Made by a program: the position numbers and the translations under genes. Of a stretch of DNA of 35,175 nt, positions 1-8,266 are shown in pieces. The notes under the pieces were generated by a model. That model made no database searches. It saw nothing but the letters and a program-made list of their open reading frames with translations, and had not been told where the DNA came from. Origin of the DNA: Hydrogenophilus sp. Its GTDB lineage: Bacteria > Pseudomonadota > Gammaproteobacteria > Burkholderiales > Thiobacillaceae. Numbering within the stretch: position 1 is the stretch's first letter; each line of letters begins with the position of its first letter. Location: assembly GCA_020692235.1 (NCBI GenBank), contig JAIMKU010000019.1, forward strand, positions 1-35,175, read 5' to 3'.

Positions 1-891
1 TGACTTGTGCTGGACATTTCGCTTTGCCTGTCGTGGTGGCTGGTTCAGCCGGCTGAATAGACCCAGGCGTTGCCAGAATAGCTTGGCGTCGATGCGCGCG
101 GCCCGGTCAGTCTCGTCGCGCAGGCGTGCCGTCAAGCTGCGGATGGCCTCGGCCGCCGGGCCGGCGGCCGAGCGTTCGAGCACCGGGCGCAGGGCGCGGG
201 CCGCCAGATCGAGTTGATGGTCCCTCGGTACGGCGCCAAACGGTTCCAGTTCGATGCCGATAAATTGCCGAGCGGTGGCATTGAGTGCGGCCATGAGCTG
301 GCCGACCTTGTCGCCGTCGCCGGCGTTCATGAACAGCGCCAGCCAGCGGCCGTCGGGTTGTTTGCGTTGGGCCGCCTTGAGGATGACGTAGGCCTCGGTC
401 AGGCGTGCCTTTATGGCCGGCAGGACCAACAACCGAAGGGGCGCAGCCATGGCCAGGCTGGACTGTTCGTCGGCCGGCGCGGCGAGTAGCAGCCAGTCCC
501 AGGCGTGGTGGGCGAAGTCATCGCCGATCCGGTTCCAAGTCTGCTCGTCGGTTGCCGCCGTGTGCCGGAAACCGCGCTCGGCCTTCAGCAACCGGGGACC
601 GTCAGGCGCGCCGGTCAATACCTCGTCCAGGCTCAGGGAGCCTTGCAGCACGTCGCTCAGATCGTGGCTGGGGCTCAGGCCGTACTGGCTGGTCGCGTTG
701 TACGGCGCGGGGGCTTCGTCGATCAGGCAGACCCGGTCGCCGCGCTGGCTGAGCGCCAATCCGAGGTTGGCGCCGGCAATGGCGTTCAGATCGGCATCGG
801 GGCCTAATATGCCGAGCGCGCGCAGGTTATTCCGGTCACCCAGCAGACGGCGCAGTCCCGCCGCCTGGTCGCTGGCTTCATGCCGTGGCAT
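1..891 (-). CDS. flhG: FlhG/FleN-like MinD-family protein with degenerate P-loop (partial, runs off window start)
   Basis: An open frame of 297 codons starts with ATG at 891, overlaps the end of flhF by 14 bases, and reaches the window edge without a stop. Position directly after flhF and the pattern of the N-terminal half (LGLALSQRGDRVCLID, then LSDVLQGSLSLDEVL) mark it as the MinD/ParA-like regulator of flagellar number and placement. FlhG/FleN normally binds ATP through a deviant Walker A motif of the form GKGGVGKT. Here the matching stretch near residue 30 reads GPDADLNA, with no lysine or P-loop glycines, and the usual DAD after the second strand is DEA. The protein therefore probably cannot bind ATP in the family way. 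The C-terminal part is helical and ends in basic residues. The family is a good match by context and fold pattern; activity is doubtful. Confidence 0.72.
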   Translation of the reverse strand, partial: MPRHEASDQAAGLRRLLGDRNNLRALGILGPDADLNAIAGANLGLALSQRGDRVCLIDEAPAPYNATSQYGLSPSHDLSDVLQGSLSLDEVLTGAPDGPRLLKAERGFRHTAATDEQTWNRIGDDFAHHAWDWLLLAAPADEQSSLAMAAPLRLLVLPAIKARLTEAYVILKAAQRKQPDGRWLALFMNAGDGDKVGQLMAALNATARQFIGIELEPFGAVPRDHQLDLAARALRPVLERSAAGPAAEAIRSLTARLRDETDRAARIDAKLFWQRLGLFSRLNQPPRQAKRNVQHKS

Positions 892-2362
892 CGTAGGCCC
901 CGAGATCGGTTACGGTGTCATCGCCACGTGGCATGCGGGTCGCCGCCATGAGCACGGGATAGTCTTCGTCTTCAGCTTGAAAGGCCGTTTCCGGGGTGCC
1001 GAGGCGGAAGGCGCGGTCAATCAGGTAGGCGGTGTTGGCAAGGTGCATGTCTTCGGGCACCCGCTGGCCATTGGTGACGTAATGTACCGGTAGCTGGTGC
1101 CGGATCGCGACATCCAGTGCCGGGCCGTAGACCTGGGCCTCGTCGATCTTGGTCAGGATACAGCCAATCAGCCCCGGCCCGCCATAGGCGCGCACAACCT
1201 CTTCCAGGGTGATGCCCTGGGATGGCGTGCCTAGCAGCAGCAGTCGCCGCACCTCCTGGCCCCGGCCGTTCAGCAGGTGGGTCTGCTCGCCGACCCTGTG
1301 GTCCTTCTGGCTCATGCCGATGGTGTCGATGAACACCAGGCGCTTGGCGCGCAGATCGAGCAGGGTCAGTTCCAGGTCGTTCTCATCGCGGACCGCGAAC
1401 ACTGGTGCGCCAAGTATCCGGCCGTAGATGCGCAATTGATCCTGGGCACCGATCCGGTAGTTGTCGGCGCTAATCATGGCGACCTGATCGGCGCCGTACT
1501 TGAGCACCGCCCGCGCCGCCAGTTTGGCGACCGTGGTGGTCTTGCCTACGCCGGTTGGTCCCACCAGGGCATAGACGCCACCCCGGTCGATGATATGTTC
1601 GTTCGGATCGACCACCTTGAGGTTGCGAATGAGCGCGGCGCGCACCCATTTGAAGGCCCGCTCGATGTCTGATTCGGCCGGCATCCGGTCCAGTATCTGT
1701 TTGCTCAGCGCCGGGCTGAAGCCGGAGGCCATGAGCCGTTTCATGAGCTCGCCCCGCTGCGGATCGCGGCGGCAGGTCTCGTTCCAGGCCAGGCCGGCTA
1801 GTTGGCCTTCCATGAGCGCGCGCAGTTGGCGTATTTCCCGCGCCAGTTCGGCCATCGCCGGAGTGTTTTCGGCCGGGCCTGGCTTGGCCTGAGGCATTGA
1901 TTCCAGTGTCGTCGGCGCGGCCGGCGGCGGTTGGCTTGGCGCCGGCTCGAACTCGGTCTGTGGTTGCTCCGGCCGGACCGATTGGGGTGCCGTCGCGGGG
2001 GCGGTCTTGCGGGCCGGGGTTGGCCGGATGACCGAGGCTTCGCGTTGGGCCAGATAATCGGCGAGGGTCGTTAGCGCGGGCTGGCTCGGCTCGTGCCGGA
2101 CAGGTTGTCGGGTCGGATCGCGGTGCGGTGGCGGGTACAGTGCGGTGGCGTGTTGTGGGCTGGGCGGCGGCGCTCGGCGCGGCGCGGCGACAAATGGTTC
2201 GGCCTGTCCGGCCAGGGCAATGATGTCCAGATTGGCGACGGCGATGATCTCGACGCCGCCGTCCACCTGCCGATTGGACAGGATGAGGGCGTCGGCGCCC
2301 AAGGCGTCGCGGACCTGGCGCAGGGCATCGCGGGTGGTCGCGGCGTGGAATTTTTTAATCAT
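878..2362 (-). CDS. flhF: Flagellar SRP-family GTPase FlhF
   Basis: A 494-residue SRP-type GTPase that in other bacteria recruits the first flagellar components to the pole, working with FlhG. The N-terminal domain (1-50) has the FlhF start MIKKFHAATTRDAL. A proline-rich linker covers about 60-170, and the NG domain follows. Visible GTPase motifs are GPTGVGKT at 268-275, the G3 region DTIGMSQKD at 346-354, and TKIDEA at 404-409. Length and domain order are normal, so the gene looks intact even though flhA just upstream is broken. Its ATG overlaps the flhA remnant's TGA (ATGA), the usual coupling in flhA-flhF operons. The neighbouring decay suggests it is either a relict or has kept a role without this export apparatus. 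Confidence 0.93.
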   Translation of the reverse strand: MIKKFHAATTRDALRQVRDALGADALILSNRQVDGGVEIIAVANLDIIALAGQAEPFVAAPRRAPPPSPQHATALYPPPHRDPTRQPVRHEPSQPALTTLADYLAQREASVIRPTPARKTAPATAPQSVRPEQPQTEFEPAPSQPPPAAPTTLESMPQAKPGPAENTPAMAELAREIRQLRALMEGQLAGLAWNETCRRDPQRGELMKRLMASGFSPALSKQILDRMPAESDIERAFKWVRAALIRNLKVVDPNEHIIDRGGVYALVGPTGVGKTTTVAKLAARAVLKYGADQVAMISADNYRIGAQDQLRIYGRILGAPVFAVRDENDLELTLLDLRAKRLVFIDTIGMSQKDHRVGEQTHLLNGRGQEVRRLLLLGTPSQGITLEEVVRAYGGPGLIGCILTKIDEAQVYGPALDVAIRHQLPVHYVTNGQRVPEDMHLANTAYLIDRAFRLGTPETAFQAEDEDYPVLMAATRMPRGDDTVTDLGAYDATA

Positions 2363-3154
2363 GCACTGGCCCCGATGGTCAGGTCGACCTTGATGGTCTT
2401 GCCTTCTGGCACTTCGTTATGGGCGATCACCCGCAGACCGGGCGCGGAACGGCGCAGAAAGCGAGAGAGCAGGACGCGGATAGTGGGTGGGACGAGCAGG
2501 ACTACGGGTCGGCCGGCCTGGGTTTGCCGGTCCGCGGCTTCGACCGTTTCCCGGACCATGCGTTCGGCCAGTCCCGGTTCCAGACCGATGCCACCCTCTC
2601 CCCGGCTGGTCAGGGCCTGAACGAGGATGTTCTCCAGGCCGGGCGCCAACGCCATCACCTGCAATTCTTGTACTCCTCCGAAGATTTCATGTGCGATAGG
2701 CGCTCGGCCGTAATTGCAGGTTATCGCGGATATGCACCGGCGGGATCAAAAAGCCGATGTCCTGGGCGATCTTCTTGCGAATGCCTCGGATGCGGCGCAG
2801 CAGTTCGCCGTCCTGGCCCTTGTCCAGGAGCTGCACCAGCCGGTAGCCGACTTCCAGTCCCAGCCGATCGACCTGGGCCACGTCGTGCCAGCCGACTTCC
2901 TCCGGTTCGGCCGGGGCCGCGGCGGGGATCGCTGCGGCGGCCAGGTCGGCGGCCTGTTGCTGTTGCTGACGCAGCCAGTAGGCGCCGCCGCCCAACAGAC
3001 TGCCTATGAGCAGGAAGGCGACATGGGGCATACCCGGCAGGATGCCCATCAGGGTCAGGATGCCGGCGGCCAGGTAGATGGCCTGAGGTTTGCCGAACAG
3101 TTGCGAGGTGAGCTGTTCGCTAAGGTCGGATGAGCTGGATACCCGCGAGACCAC
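2359..3154 (-). pseudogene. flhA: flhA remnant: N-terminus missing, internal deletion with frameshift
   Basis: Two pieces of the flagellar export gate protein FlhA lie in different frames. The first (about 3154-2690) is read in frame with the flhB remnant. It begins at VVSRVSSSSDL, includes the last membrane segments (LAAGILTLMGILPGMPHVAFLL) and the start of the cytoplasmic domain (VHIRDNLQLRPSAYR), then stops at 2687. The second (about 2698-2359) is in another frame and encodes the C-terminus, from IAHEIFGGVQELQVMALAPG to the stop. Compared with a normal FlhA of about 690 residues, the first roughly 240 residues and some 180 residues of the cytoplasmic domain are missing. Both junctions are clean and family similarity continues right up to them, so this reads as deletion rather than divergence. 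It cannot make a working export gate. Confidence 0.85.
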
Positions 3155-3631
3155 CATGGTCTTGTCGTCATAGCGCAGGGCCACGGCAAAGTGCAGCGGG
3201 TTGGTGACCGCGACGTCCGTCTTGGGCACGGCCTGCATCATGCGCCGGCGGGCCTGCTCGCGTTGCATCGAGCGGATGCGCGCCTTGATCTGTGGGTCGC
3301 CTTCGGTTTCCTTGCTTTCTTGCCGAACCTCTTCCTTGGTCATACGCAGGTTGTGGTGGTAATGCCAGATTTGATAGGGCACGTCGATCAGTGCGAGCAG
3401 GGCGAAGGCCGCGAGCGCGGCCAGGAAGGTGTATAGGGTGACGCGGCCGAAATGTGGAATGGCCGCGGCGAGCGGTTCGGCCGATAAGGCCAGGATGGCA
3501 TCCCATTGTAGCCAGATCATCCAGGCCGAGGCCCCGGCGATGAGGCCGCCCTTAAGCGCGGCCTTGACCTGCCAACGCCAAATAGAAATGTCCGGAGAGC
3601 CGGCCGTTTTTAGGGGAGTGCGAGGACTCAA
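3155..3631 (-). pseudogene. flhB: flhB remnant fused in frame to flhA remnant
   Basis: The frame opens with TTG at 3631, overlapping the stop of the upstream helical-repeat gene. About 120-140 residues match the middle of FlhB, the substrate-specificity switch of flagellar export. They include the last membrane segments, the linker LIDVPYQIWHYHHNLRMTKEEV, then EGDPQIKARIR and ARRRMMQAVPKTDVAVTNP. The autocleavage site NPTH reads NPLH (residues 144-147), losing the conserved threonine. Similarity ends at ALRYDDKTM (residue 159), where the frame passes directly into FlhA sequence. The N-terminal membrane half of FlhB and the roughly 100 residues after the cleavage site are absent. One deletion of about 1 kb, removing the flhB 3' end and flhA 5' end, explains the fusion; a second event removed the flhB 5' end. 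Confidence 0.85.
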
Positions 3632-5487
3632 TAGGCCTCGGCGCCGGGGCCGAAGAAGCGATAACCCAGGCGCATCTGGCGACTGCGGGCCAGTCGTTTC
3701 TTGCCGGTCTCGTCGCCGAAGGCACCGGCGATGGCGGCATAGGCCTTGGCGGCCCAGGTGCTGTCCAGCAACAGGTCGGAGACGCCTTCAGCCCAGCGCA
3801 GCTTGTCGTTGGCGGAGGTCAGCTTGCCGGCGCAGGCGGACATCAACTCACCGATCTCGGCCTTGGCGATCCGATAGACGTTCAGTCGGCCGGCCAACTG
3901 CACGCAGCCTTCGCCGCTGGTGCAGGCCGCCACGGCCTTGGCGTACATGGCCTTGGCGGTGGAGGCGTCGCCCAGGTCGGCGAACAATTTGCCGATCTGG
4001 GCCAGGGCGAAGTGATCCTTGGCCCGCTTGGCGGCTTCGGCCAACAAGTTGGAGGCCCAGGCGGAATCGCCCAAGGCCGCCTGGGCGGTCTCCGCCAGCT
4101 TGGTCCAGTCATAGGGGTTGTCGCCGGACTGGCTGGCGCGGCCTTCCAGGTAGGCCCTGGCCTTGGCCTTGCCGAAGGCGGCGTCCTTGAATTCACGGGC
4201 GGCGGTCAGCACGATCTCGCGGAACCAGACGAAGTCACCGGAGGCCGCCACACTCTCGTCGAGCAGCTTGGCCAGCCAGTCTTTGTCGCCCAGGCGATCG
4301 ACCGCCAGGACCAGCGGTTTGAAGCGGCTGAAGTGGAAACCGTCGGCGCGCAGAATTTCCTCGGCGGCGGCTAGCAGCTTGCTGGCATAGCCTTGGTCGG
4401 CCAACTCGGCGATCACTCGATCGGCGATGGCGATGAATTGCTTGGCCGTCTTGGCCTTGTCCTCTTCGTTCTGGAACTCGATGTACTTGGCCTGGTTGGC
4501 CTCGCGTTTGGCGAGTCTTTCCGCGACCCGGGCAACCCTCGCGGTGTCGGCAGACAGGTGTTTGTTGACCGCCTCCACCACCTTGCGCATCTCGTCCAGA
4601 TTGGCCACGCCATCCTCGGCCTTGGTCACCATGTCGGTTACCCCCGCCGTGTCGCCCAGGTCGGCGTACACATCGGCCAACTGAATCAGGTCGGTCGAGG
4701 CGCTGGCGACGGCGCCAGCCTTGGTCAGCACCGTCTTGGCGAATTCCGGGTTGCCCTTGGCGGCGGCCAGCACCTGCATCAGCGCGTTGAAGTCCTTGGC
4801 CGATGCCAGGGCCTTGTCGTAGAGGGCACCGGCGGCGGCGGGGTCGATCTCGGCCATGGCGCCGGACAGGGCGATCAAGTCGGCCGGGGTGCCGAATTTG
4901 TTGGCCCCCTCGCCAATGATCGCCACGGCCTGAGCCTTGTCGCTCAGATCGGTGGCCACGGTCTTGGCCAGGCGGGCGAAGTCGGCGGCCCGGCCGACCT
5001 TGGCCTTGATCTTGTCGTAAATCTGGCCGGCCAGTGCGGTGTCCTTGATATAGCAAGCGACGACCTTGGCCAGGCTGTACAACTCTTCAGTGGTTGAGAT
5101 TTCCTTGAGCGCGTCGGAAAGCGTCTTGGATGCCGCGGCGGCATCGCCCGAGACCAGCATCTGAGCCACGCCGACGGCCACTTTCTCTTCGCCGCTCATG
5201 GCGTAGTCCTGACCCTGGCCGAGCATCTCGGCGGCCTTGCCGGCATCGTTCAGGGCCTTGTAGCCCATGGCCAGGCAGACAAAATCGTTGGTAAACATGG
5301 CGTTGCCGGCGCTATCGTCCAGGCAGGCCTTGGCGCCGGCATCGCCGGTAAAGGCCGCGCCGGCCAGAATTTCCTTGGCATAGCCAAGGTCGGCGGGCGC
5401 GTCGATGGCCTCGCGGGCCAGGGCGTAAAGGGCATCGGCGCCGGCGGCACCGGCAAGACGGGGTTCCAGTGTTTCCCGGGTGGCCAT
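3628..5487 (-). CDS. Alanine-rich helical-repeat (TPR-like) protein, 619 aa
   Basis: A 619-residue protein with no signal peptide or membrane segment, so probably cytoplasmic. Much of it is built from repeating helix-turn-helix units of about 32-36 residues with the loose pattern hydrophobic-LA-x(4-6)-GD-x-A-x-A-x-x-hydrophobic-x-KA. Examples are TDLIQLADVYADLGDTAGV and HFALAQIGKLFADLGDASTA. This is TPR/Sel1-like architecture, usually a protein-interaction scaffold; I do not recognise the specific family. ATG at 5487 has GGAG upstream. It lies 206 bases after the DUF2173 gene on the same strand, so the two may be co-expressed. Its stop at 3628 overlaps the first codon of the flhB remnant, placing a rearrangement junction exactly at its 3' end. 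The long open frame with uniform composition indicates a real, maintained gene. Confidence 0.8.
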   Translation of the reverse strand: MATRETLEPRLAGAAGADALYALAREAIDAPADLGYAKEILAGAAFTGDAGAKACLDDSAGNAMFTNDFVCLAMGYKALNDAGKAAEMLGQGQDYAMSGEEKVAVGVAQMLVSGDAAAASKTLSDALKEISTTEELYSLAKVVACYIKDTALAGQIYDKIKAKVGRAADFARLAKTVATDLSDKAQAVAIIGEGANKFGTPADLIALSGAMAEIDPAAAGALYDKALASAKDFNALMQVLAAAKGNPEFAKTVLTKAGAVASASTDLIQLADVYADLGDTAGVTDMVTKAEDGVANLDEMRKVVEAVNKHLSADTARVARVAERLAKREANQAKYIEFQNEEDKAKTAKQFIAIADRVIAELADQGYASKLLAAAEEILRADGFHFSRFKPLVLAVDRLGDKDWLAKLLDESVAASGDFVWFREIVLTAAREFKDAAFGKAKARAYLEGRASQSGDNPYDWTKLAETAQAALGDSAWASNLLAEAAKRAKDHFALAQIGKLFADLGDASTAKAMYAKAVAACTSGEGCVQLAGRLNVYRIAKAEIGELMSACAGKLTSANDKLRWAEGVSDLLLDSTWAAKAYAAIAGAFGDETGKKRLARSRQMRLGYRFFGPGAEAY

Positions 5488-5693
5488 GGTCTATCTCCAG
5501 AATCCAGTGATTAAAATGGATACCATGTCAAATGTGTTATCGGTATCGGTAGATGGCCCATCAGTTTTCGGCCTGTGTTTTGCATTCATCTGGGCGGCCT
5601 AACATTGCGTGGAGCCGACGCCCACCCTTGCGCCTTAAACCATCCTGTCATGCTCGCGGTGGCGTCGGGGCGCCCAGCCGGCTTGTACTGTTT

Positions 5694-6035
5694 CTACCGA
5701 ACGCCCGCTGCCTGGCCGAGCGTCTTGAAGACCTCGTCGAAGCTGGTCTTGGCGGTCTCAACAAAAACACCGGCGTTCCCCATCACACAGACGGAGTAAT
5801 CGCCAGCGGAAACGGCCCACCCCTTGAAGGGGGACCACTTCATGCCGGTGTAAGCGGAAAAGCCCTCGGCCTGCATCTTGCCCATCAGGCTGTTGGCGGC
5901 ACACATCATGGCCACCATCTTGGCATGCTCCTCTTTCATCTTGCCCTTGTAGGCCACCAGGTTCCCGCCCACACCGAACTCACCAGCCGCAATGGCACCC
6001 TTGAGTGCTATCAGTTTATCCAGATTCACTGCCAT
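5694..6035 (-). CDS. DUF2173 family protein
   Basis: A 113-residue cytoplasmic protein beginning MAVNLDKLIALKGAIAAGEF. ATG at 6035 was chosen over an upstream in-frame start because AGAGGAG lies eight bases before it and because the family starts with this segment. Recognisable features are MMCAANSLMGKMQAEGFSAY, WSPFKGWAVSAGDYSVCVMG and a C-terminal GVFVETAKTSFDEVFK. These fit DUF2173, a small roadblock/LC7-like family of unknown function that I associate with sulfur-oxidising and related proteobacteria. Two cysteines (in MMC and SVC) are present. It is the first gene after a strong extended -10 promoter and precedes the 619-residue repeat protein, with which it may work. Family assignment is good; no function is claimed. 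Confidence 0.82.
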   Translation of the reverse strand: MAVNLDKLIALKGAIAAGEFGVGGNLVAYKGKMKEEHAKMVAMMCAANSLMGKMQAEGFSAYTGMKWSPFKGWAVSAGDYSVCVMGNAGVFVETAKTSFDEVFKTLGQAAGVR

Positions 6036-6089
6036 TTCGTATCTCCTCTTTGAGTTTGAAAACCGCCAACCGGACAGCATCCAAGTCAT

Positions 6090-6098
6090 ATTATAGCA
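6090..6098 (-). promoter_or_regulatory. Extended -10 promoter upstream of DUF2173 gene
   Basis: On the minus strand the sequence TGC-TATAAT (6098 to 6090) is a perfect -10 hexamer with the extended TGN element. No convincing -35 is present, which is normal for extended -10 promoters. Predicted start near 6083 gives a 5' leader of about 48 bases to the ATG at 6035. The surrounding 6060-6180 region is distinctly AT-rich compared with the rest of the window. Confidence 0.6.
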
Positions 6099-6263
6099 TA
6101 CGGAGTCAGTGTACAGGGCTCGCGACCAGAATGCTGCTAGGGTTTTTTATTGGGGGATAAATAAATATAGAGTTAACGGTGCCAGGAGCCTGATCGCAGG
6201 ACACTCTCCCCGCAAAGCCCGCGCCGCGAGCGCGACTGAATAAGTGGTTCCTGGGAGATGTCA

Positions 6264-8228
6264 TCAACTCATCCCGAGCCTTGATTTGGCCTTGGCCAGC
6301 GCCTCCTGGGTGCCGCGTAGCACGACGATGTCGCCGGCCTCCAGATGGGTTCCCGGGGTCGGGTCGGTGGCTCGAATACCATGCCGACGCACCGCCAGGG
6401 TGTCGACTTGGGCTGAGTCCAGGTCGATCTCGCCCAGGGTGCGTCCGACCGCGCTCAGCCCGGCCTCGATGAGCAGTGAGACCAGGTGTTCCTGGCCGTG
6501 GCTTTCTTCTTCCTCCTCGTCGGTTAGACCCTTGAAATAGCCGCGCAGGGTGCTGTAGCGCAACTCGCGCATGGCCCGGATGCGCTTGAGCACCGAGCCG
6601 AGCGGGACGCCCGCTATGAGCAGGGTTTGCGAGCCCAGCATCAGGGCGCCTTCCAGGGCTTCAGGCACCACTTCCATGGCGCCGGCCGCCATCAGTTGGT
6701 CCAGGTCGGACTCGTCCAGGGTGCGGACGATGACCGGCGCGCCGGGGCGTAGGCGGTGGGCGACGGCGAGTACCTGGAGCGCCGCGGGGGTATGCGCGAA
6801 ACTGACGACGATGGCGCGGGCGCGGTTGATACCGGCGGCGATCAGCACTTCGGCCCGGGTGCAGTCGCCGAATACCACATTGTCGCCGGCCGCGGCGGCC
6901 TCGTGTACCCGCTTCGGGTCGTCGTCCAGGGCGATGAAGGCTATGCCTTCGGCCTCCAGTATGCGGGCCAGGCCCTGGCCGCTGCGACCGTAGCCGCACA
7001 GGATGACGTGCTTGCTGACGCCGAAACTTTTCAGGGCGATTTCATGCACCCCTTTGGCCTGTTGCAACCAGGCGCCGCCAGACAGGCGGCGGGCCATGCG
7101 TTCGCCGTACAGCATCAAAAACGGCGCGATCAGCATGGATAGCACCATGGCGGTCAACGCCGCCTGCTGTATATCGAACGGGATCAGCCGGTAGTCGCCG
7201 GCCAGGGCCAGCAGCACCAGGCCGAATTCGCCGGCCTGGGCCAGGCCGAGGCCGGTACGCAAGGCGACGCCCCAGTCGTCGCTGAAGCGGCGGGTCAGGA
7301 CGGTGACCAAGACGAGTTTGACCAGGATCAGGAGCGCCAGCATGGTCAGCGTGTCGGGTAGCCGATCGACTACGATGGCGACATCCAGGCGCATGCCGAT
7401 GGTGACGAAGAACAGCCCCATCAGTATGTCGCGGAAGGGGCGAATATCGCTTTCCATCTGGTAGCGGTATTCGGTCTCCGAGATCAGCATCCCGGCGACA
7501 AAGGCGCCCAGGGCCAGCGACAGGCCGGCCAGGTCGGTGATGTAGGCCAGTCCGAGGGTGATGAGCAGCACGTTGAGCATGAACAGCTCGGCCGATTTGC
7601 GCGCCGCCACCAAGTGTAGCCAGGGCCGCAGCAGTCGTTGGCCCAGCACCAGGATCAAGCCCAGGGCCAGTATTGCCTTGGCACCGGCGTAGATCATGGC
7701 TTCGGCCATGTCCTCGCCGCTGGCCAAAGCCGGGATATAGATGAGCAGCGGTACCACGGCCAGATCCTGGAACAGCAGCACGCCGACGATCCGGCGGCCG
7801 TGTGGGGCGCCTAGCTCGTTATGCTCGGTCAGCAGCTTGACCACGATGGCGGTGGAGGACATCGCCAGCGCGCCGCCCAGGGCCAGACCGGCGCCGATGT
7901 TGAGGCCGACGGCCAAGCCCAGCGCCGTGGCCAGCAACATGGTGAGCAGGACTTGCAGACTGCCCAGGCCGAAGACCAGATTGCGCATGGTCTTCAGCTT
8001 GGTCAGGGAGAACTCCAGGCCGATGGAGAACATCAGGAAGACCACGCCGAATTCGGCCAGGCTGCGGGTCTGCGCATCCTGCGGCGCGAGGTTGAAGCCG
8101 GATGGCCCGAGCAGCACGCCGACCGCCATATAACCGAGCAGCGCCGGCAAGTGCAAGAACCGGAACAGGGTGGTGGCCAGTACGGCGGCGGCTAGCAGAA
8201 GCAGGATTAGGGCTAGGGTTGACGGCAT
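6264..8228 (-). CDS. Kef-type CPA2 monovalent cation/proton antiporter with RCK domains
   Basis: A 654-residue inner-membrane protein of the CPA2 family, which exchanges K+ (or Na+) for H+. Residues 1-375 hold about 12 membrane segments, including MSSTAIVVKLL near 123 and the QAGEFGLVLLALAG segment near 331. A cytoplasmic RCK_N (TrkA-N) domain follows, with nucleotide-binding HVILCGYGRSGQGLARIL from 407, and then an RCK_C domain from about 565 to the end. KefB/KefC of E. coli share this layout (about 600 residues), but the glutathione-sensing class cannot be confirmed, so no symbol is given. It diverges from kdsD with only 38 bases between the starts, an arrangement common in Betaproteobacteria. 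Stop at 6264. Confidence 0.93.
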   Translation of the reverse strand: MPSTLALILLLLAAAVLATTLFRFLHLPALLGYMAVGVLLGPSGFNLAPQDAQTRSLAEFGVVFLMFSIGLEFSLTKLKTMRNLVFGLGSLQVLLTMLLATALGLAVGLNIGAGLALGGALAMSSTAIVVKLLTEHNELGAPHGRRIVGVLLFQDLAVVPLLIYIPALASGEDMAEAMIYAGAKAILALGLILVLGQRLLRPWLHLVAARKSAELFMLNVLLITLGLAYITDLAGLSLALGAFVAGMLISETEYRYQMESDIRPFRDILMGLFFVTIGMRLDVAIVVDRLPDTLTMLALLILVKLVLVTVLTRRFSDDWGVALRTGLGLAQAGEFGLVLLALAGDYRLIPFDIQQAALTAMVLSMLIAPFLMLYGERMARRLSGGAWLQQAKGVHEIALKSFGVSKHVILCGYGRSGQGLARILEAEGIAFIALDDDPKRVHEAAAAGDNVVFGDCTRAEVLIAAGINRARAIVVSFAHTPAALQVLAVAHRLRPGAPVIVRTLDESDLDQLMAAGAMEVVPEALEGALMLGSQTLLIAGVPLGSVLKRIRAMRELRYSTLRGYFKGLTDEEEEESHGQEHLVSLLIEAGLSAVGRTLGEIDLDSAQVDTLAVRRHGIRATDPTPGTHLEAGDIVVLRGTQEALAKAKSRLGMS

Positions 8229-8266
8229 GGCTGGATAGCGGCGGGATCGGTATACTTCGCGCCATT

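Noticed and set aside
413-1093. Plus-strand open frame of 226 codons and several smaller ones across 1-1100
   Set aside because: They are antisense to the flhG-like and flhF coding frames, have biased arginine/serine-rich translations and match no family; the minus-strand frames are the real ones.
2359-2664. A stand-alone 101-residue gene before flhF
   Set aside because: Its sequence is the C-terminal end of FlhA, and FlhA-like coding extends upstream of its ATG to about 2698, so it is a fragment, not an independent gene.
5519-5547. Inverted repeat GATACC-N17-GGTATC upstream of the helical-repeat gene, with a nearby TTGACA
   Set aside because: Arms are only six bases and no -10 box lies at the right distance from TTGACA; too weak to call a promoter or operator.
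6182-6255. Possible long hairpin (CCAGGA...TCCTGG) downstream of the antiporter gene
   Set aside because: Only six outer pairs with a loop of about 60 bases and no T-run; not convincing as a terminator.
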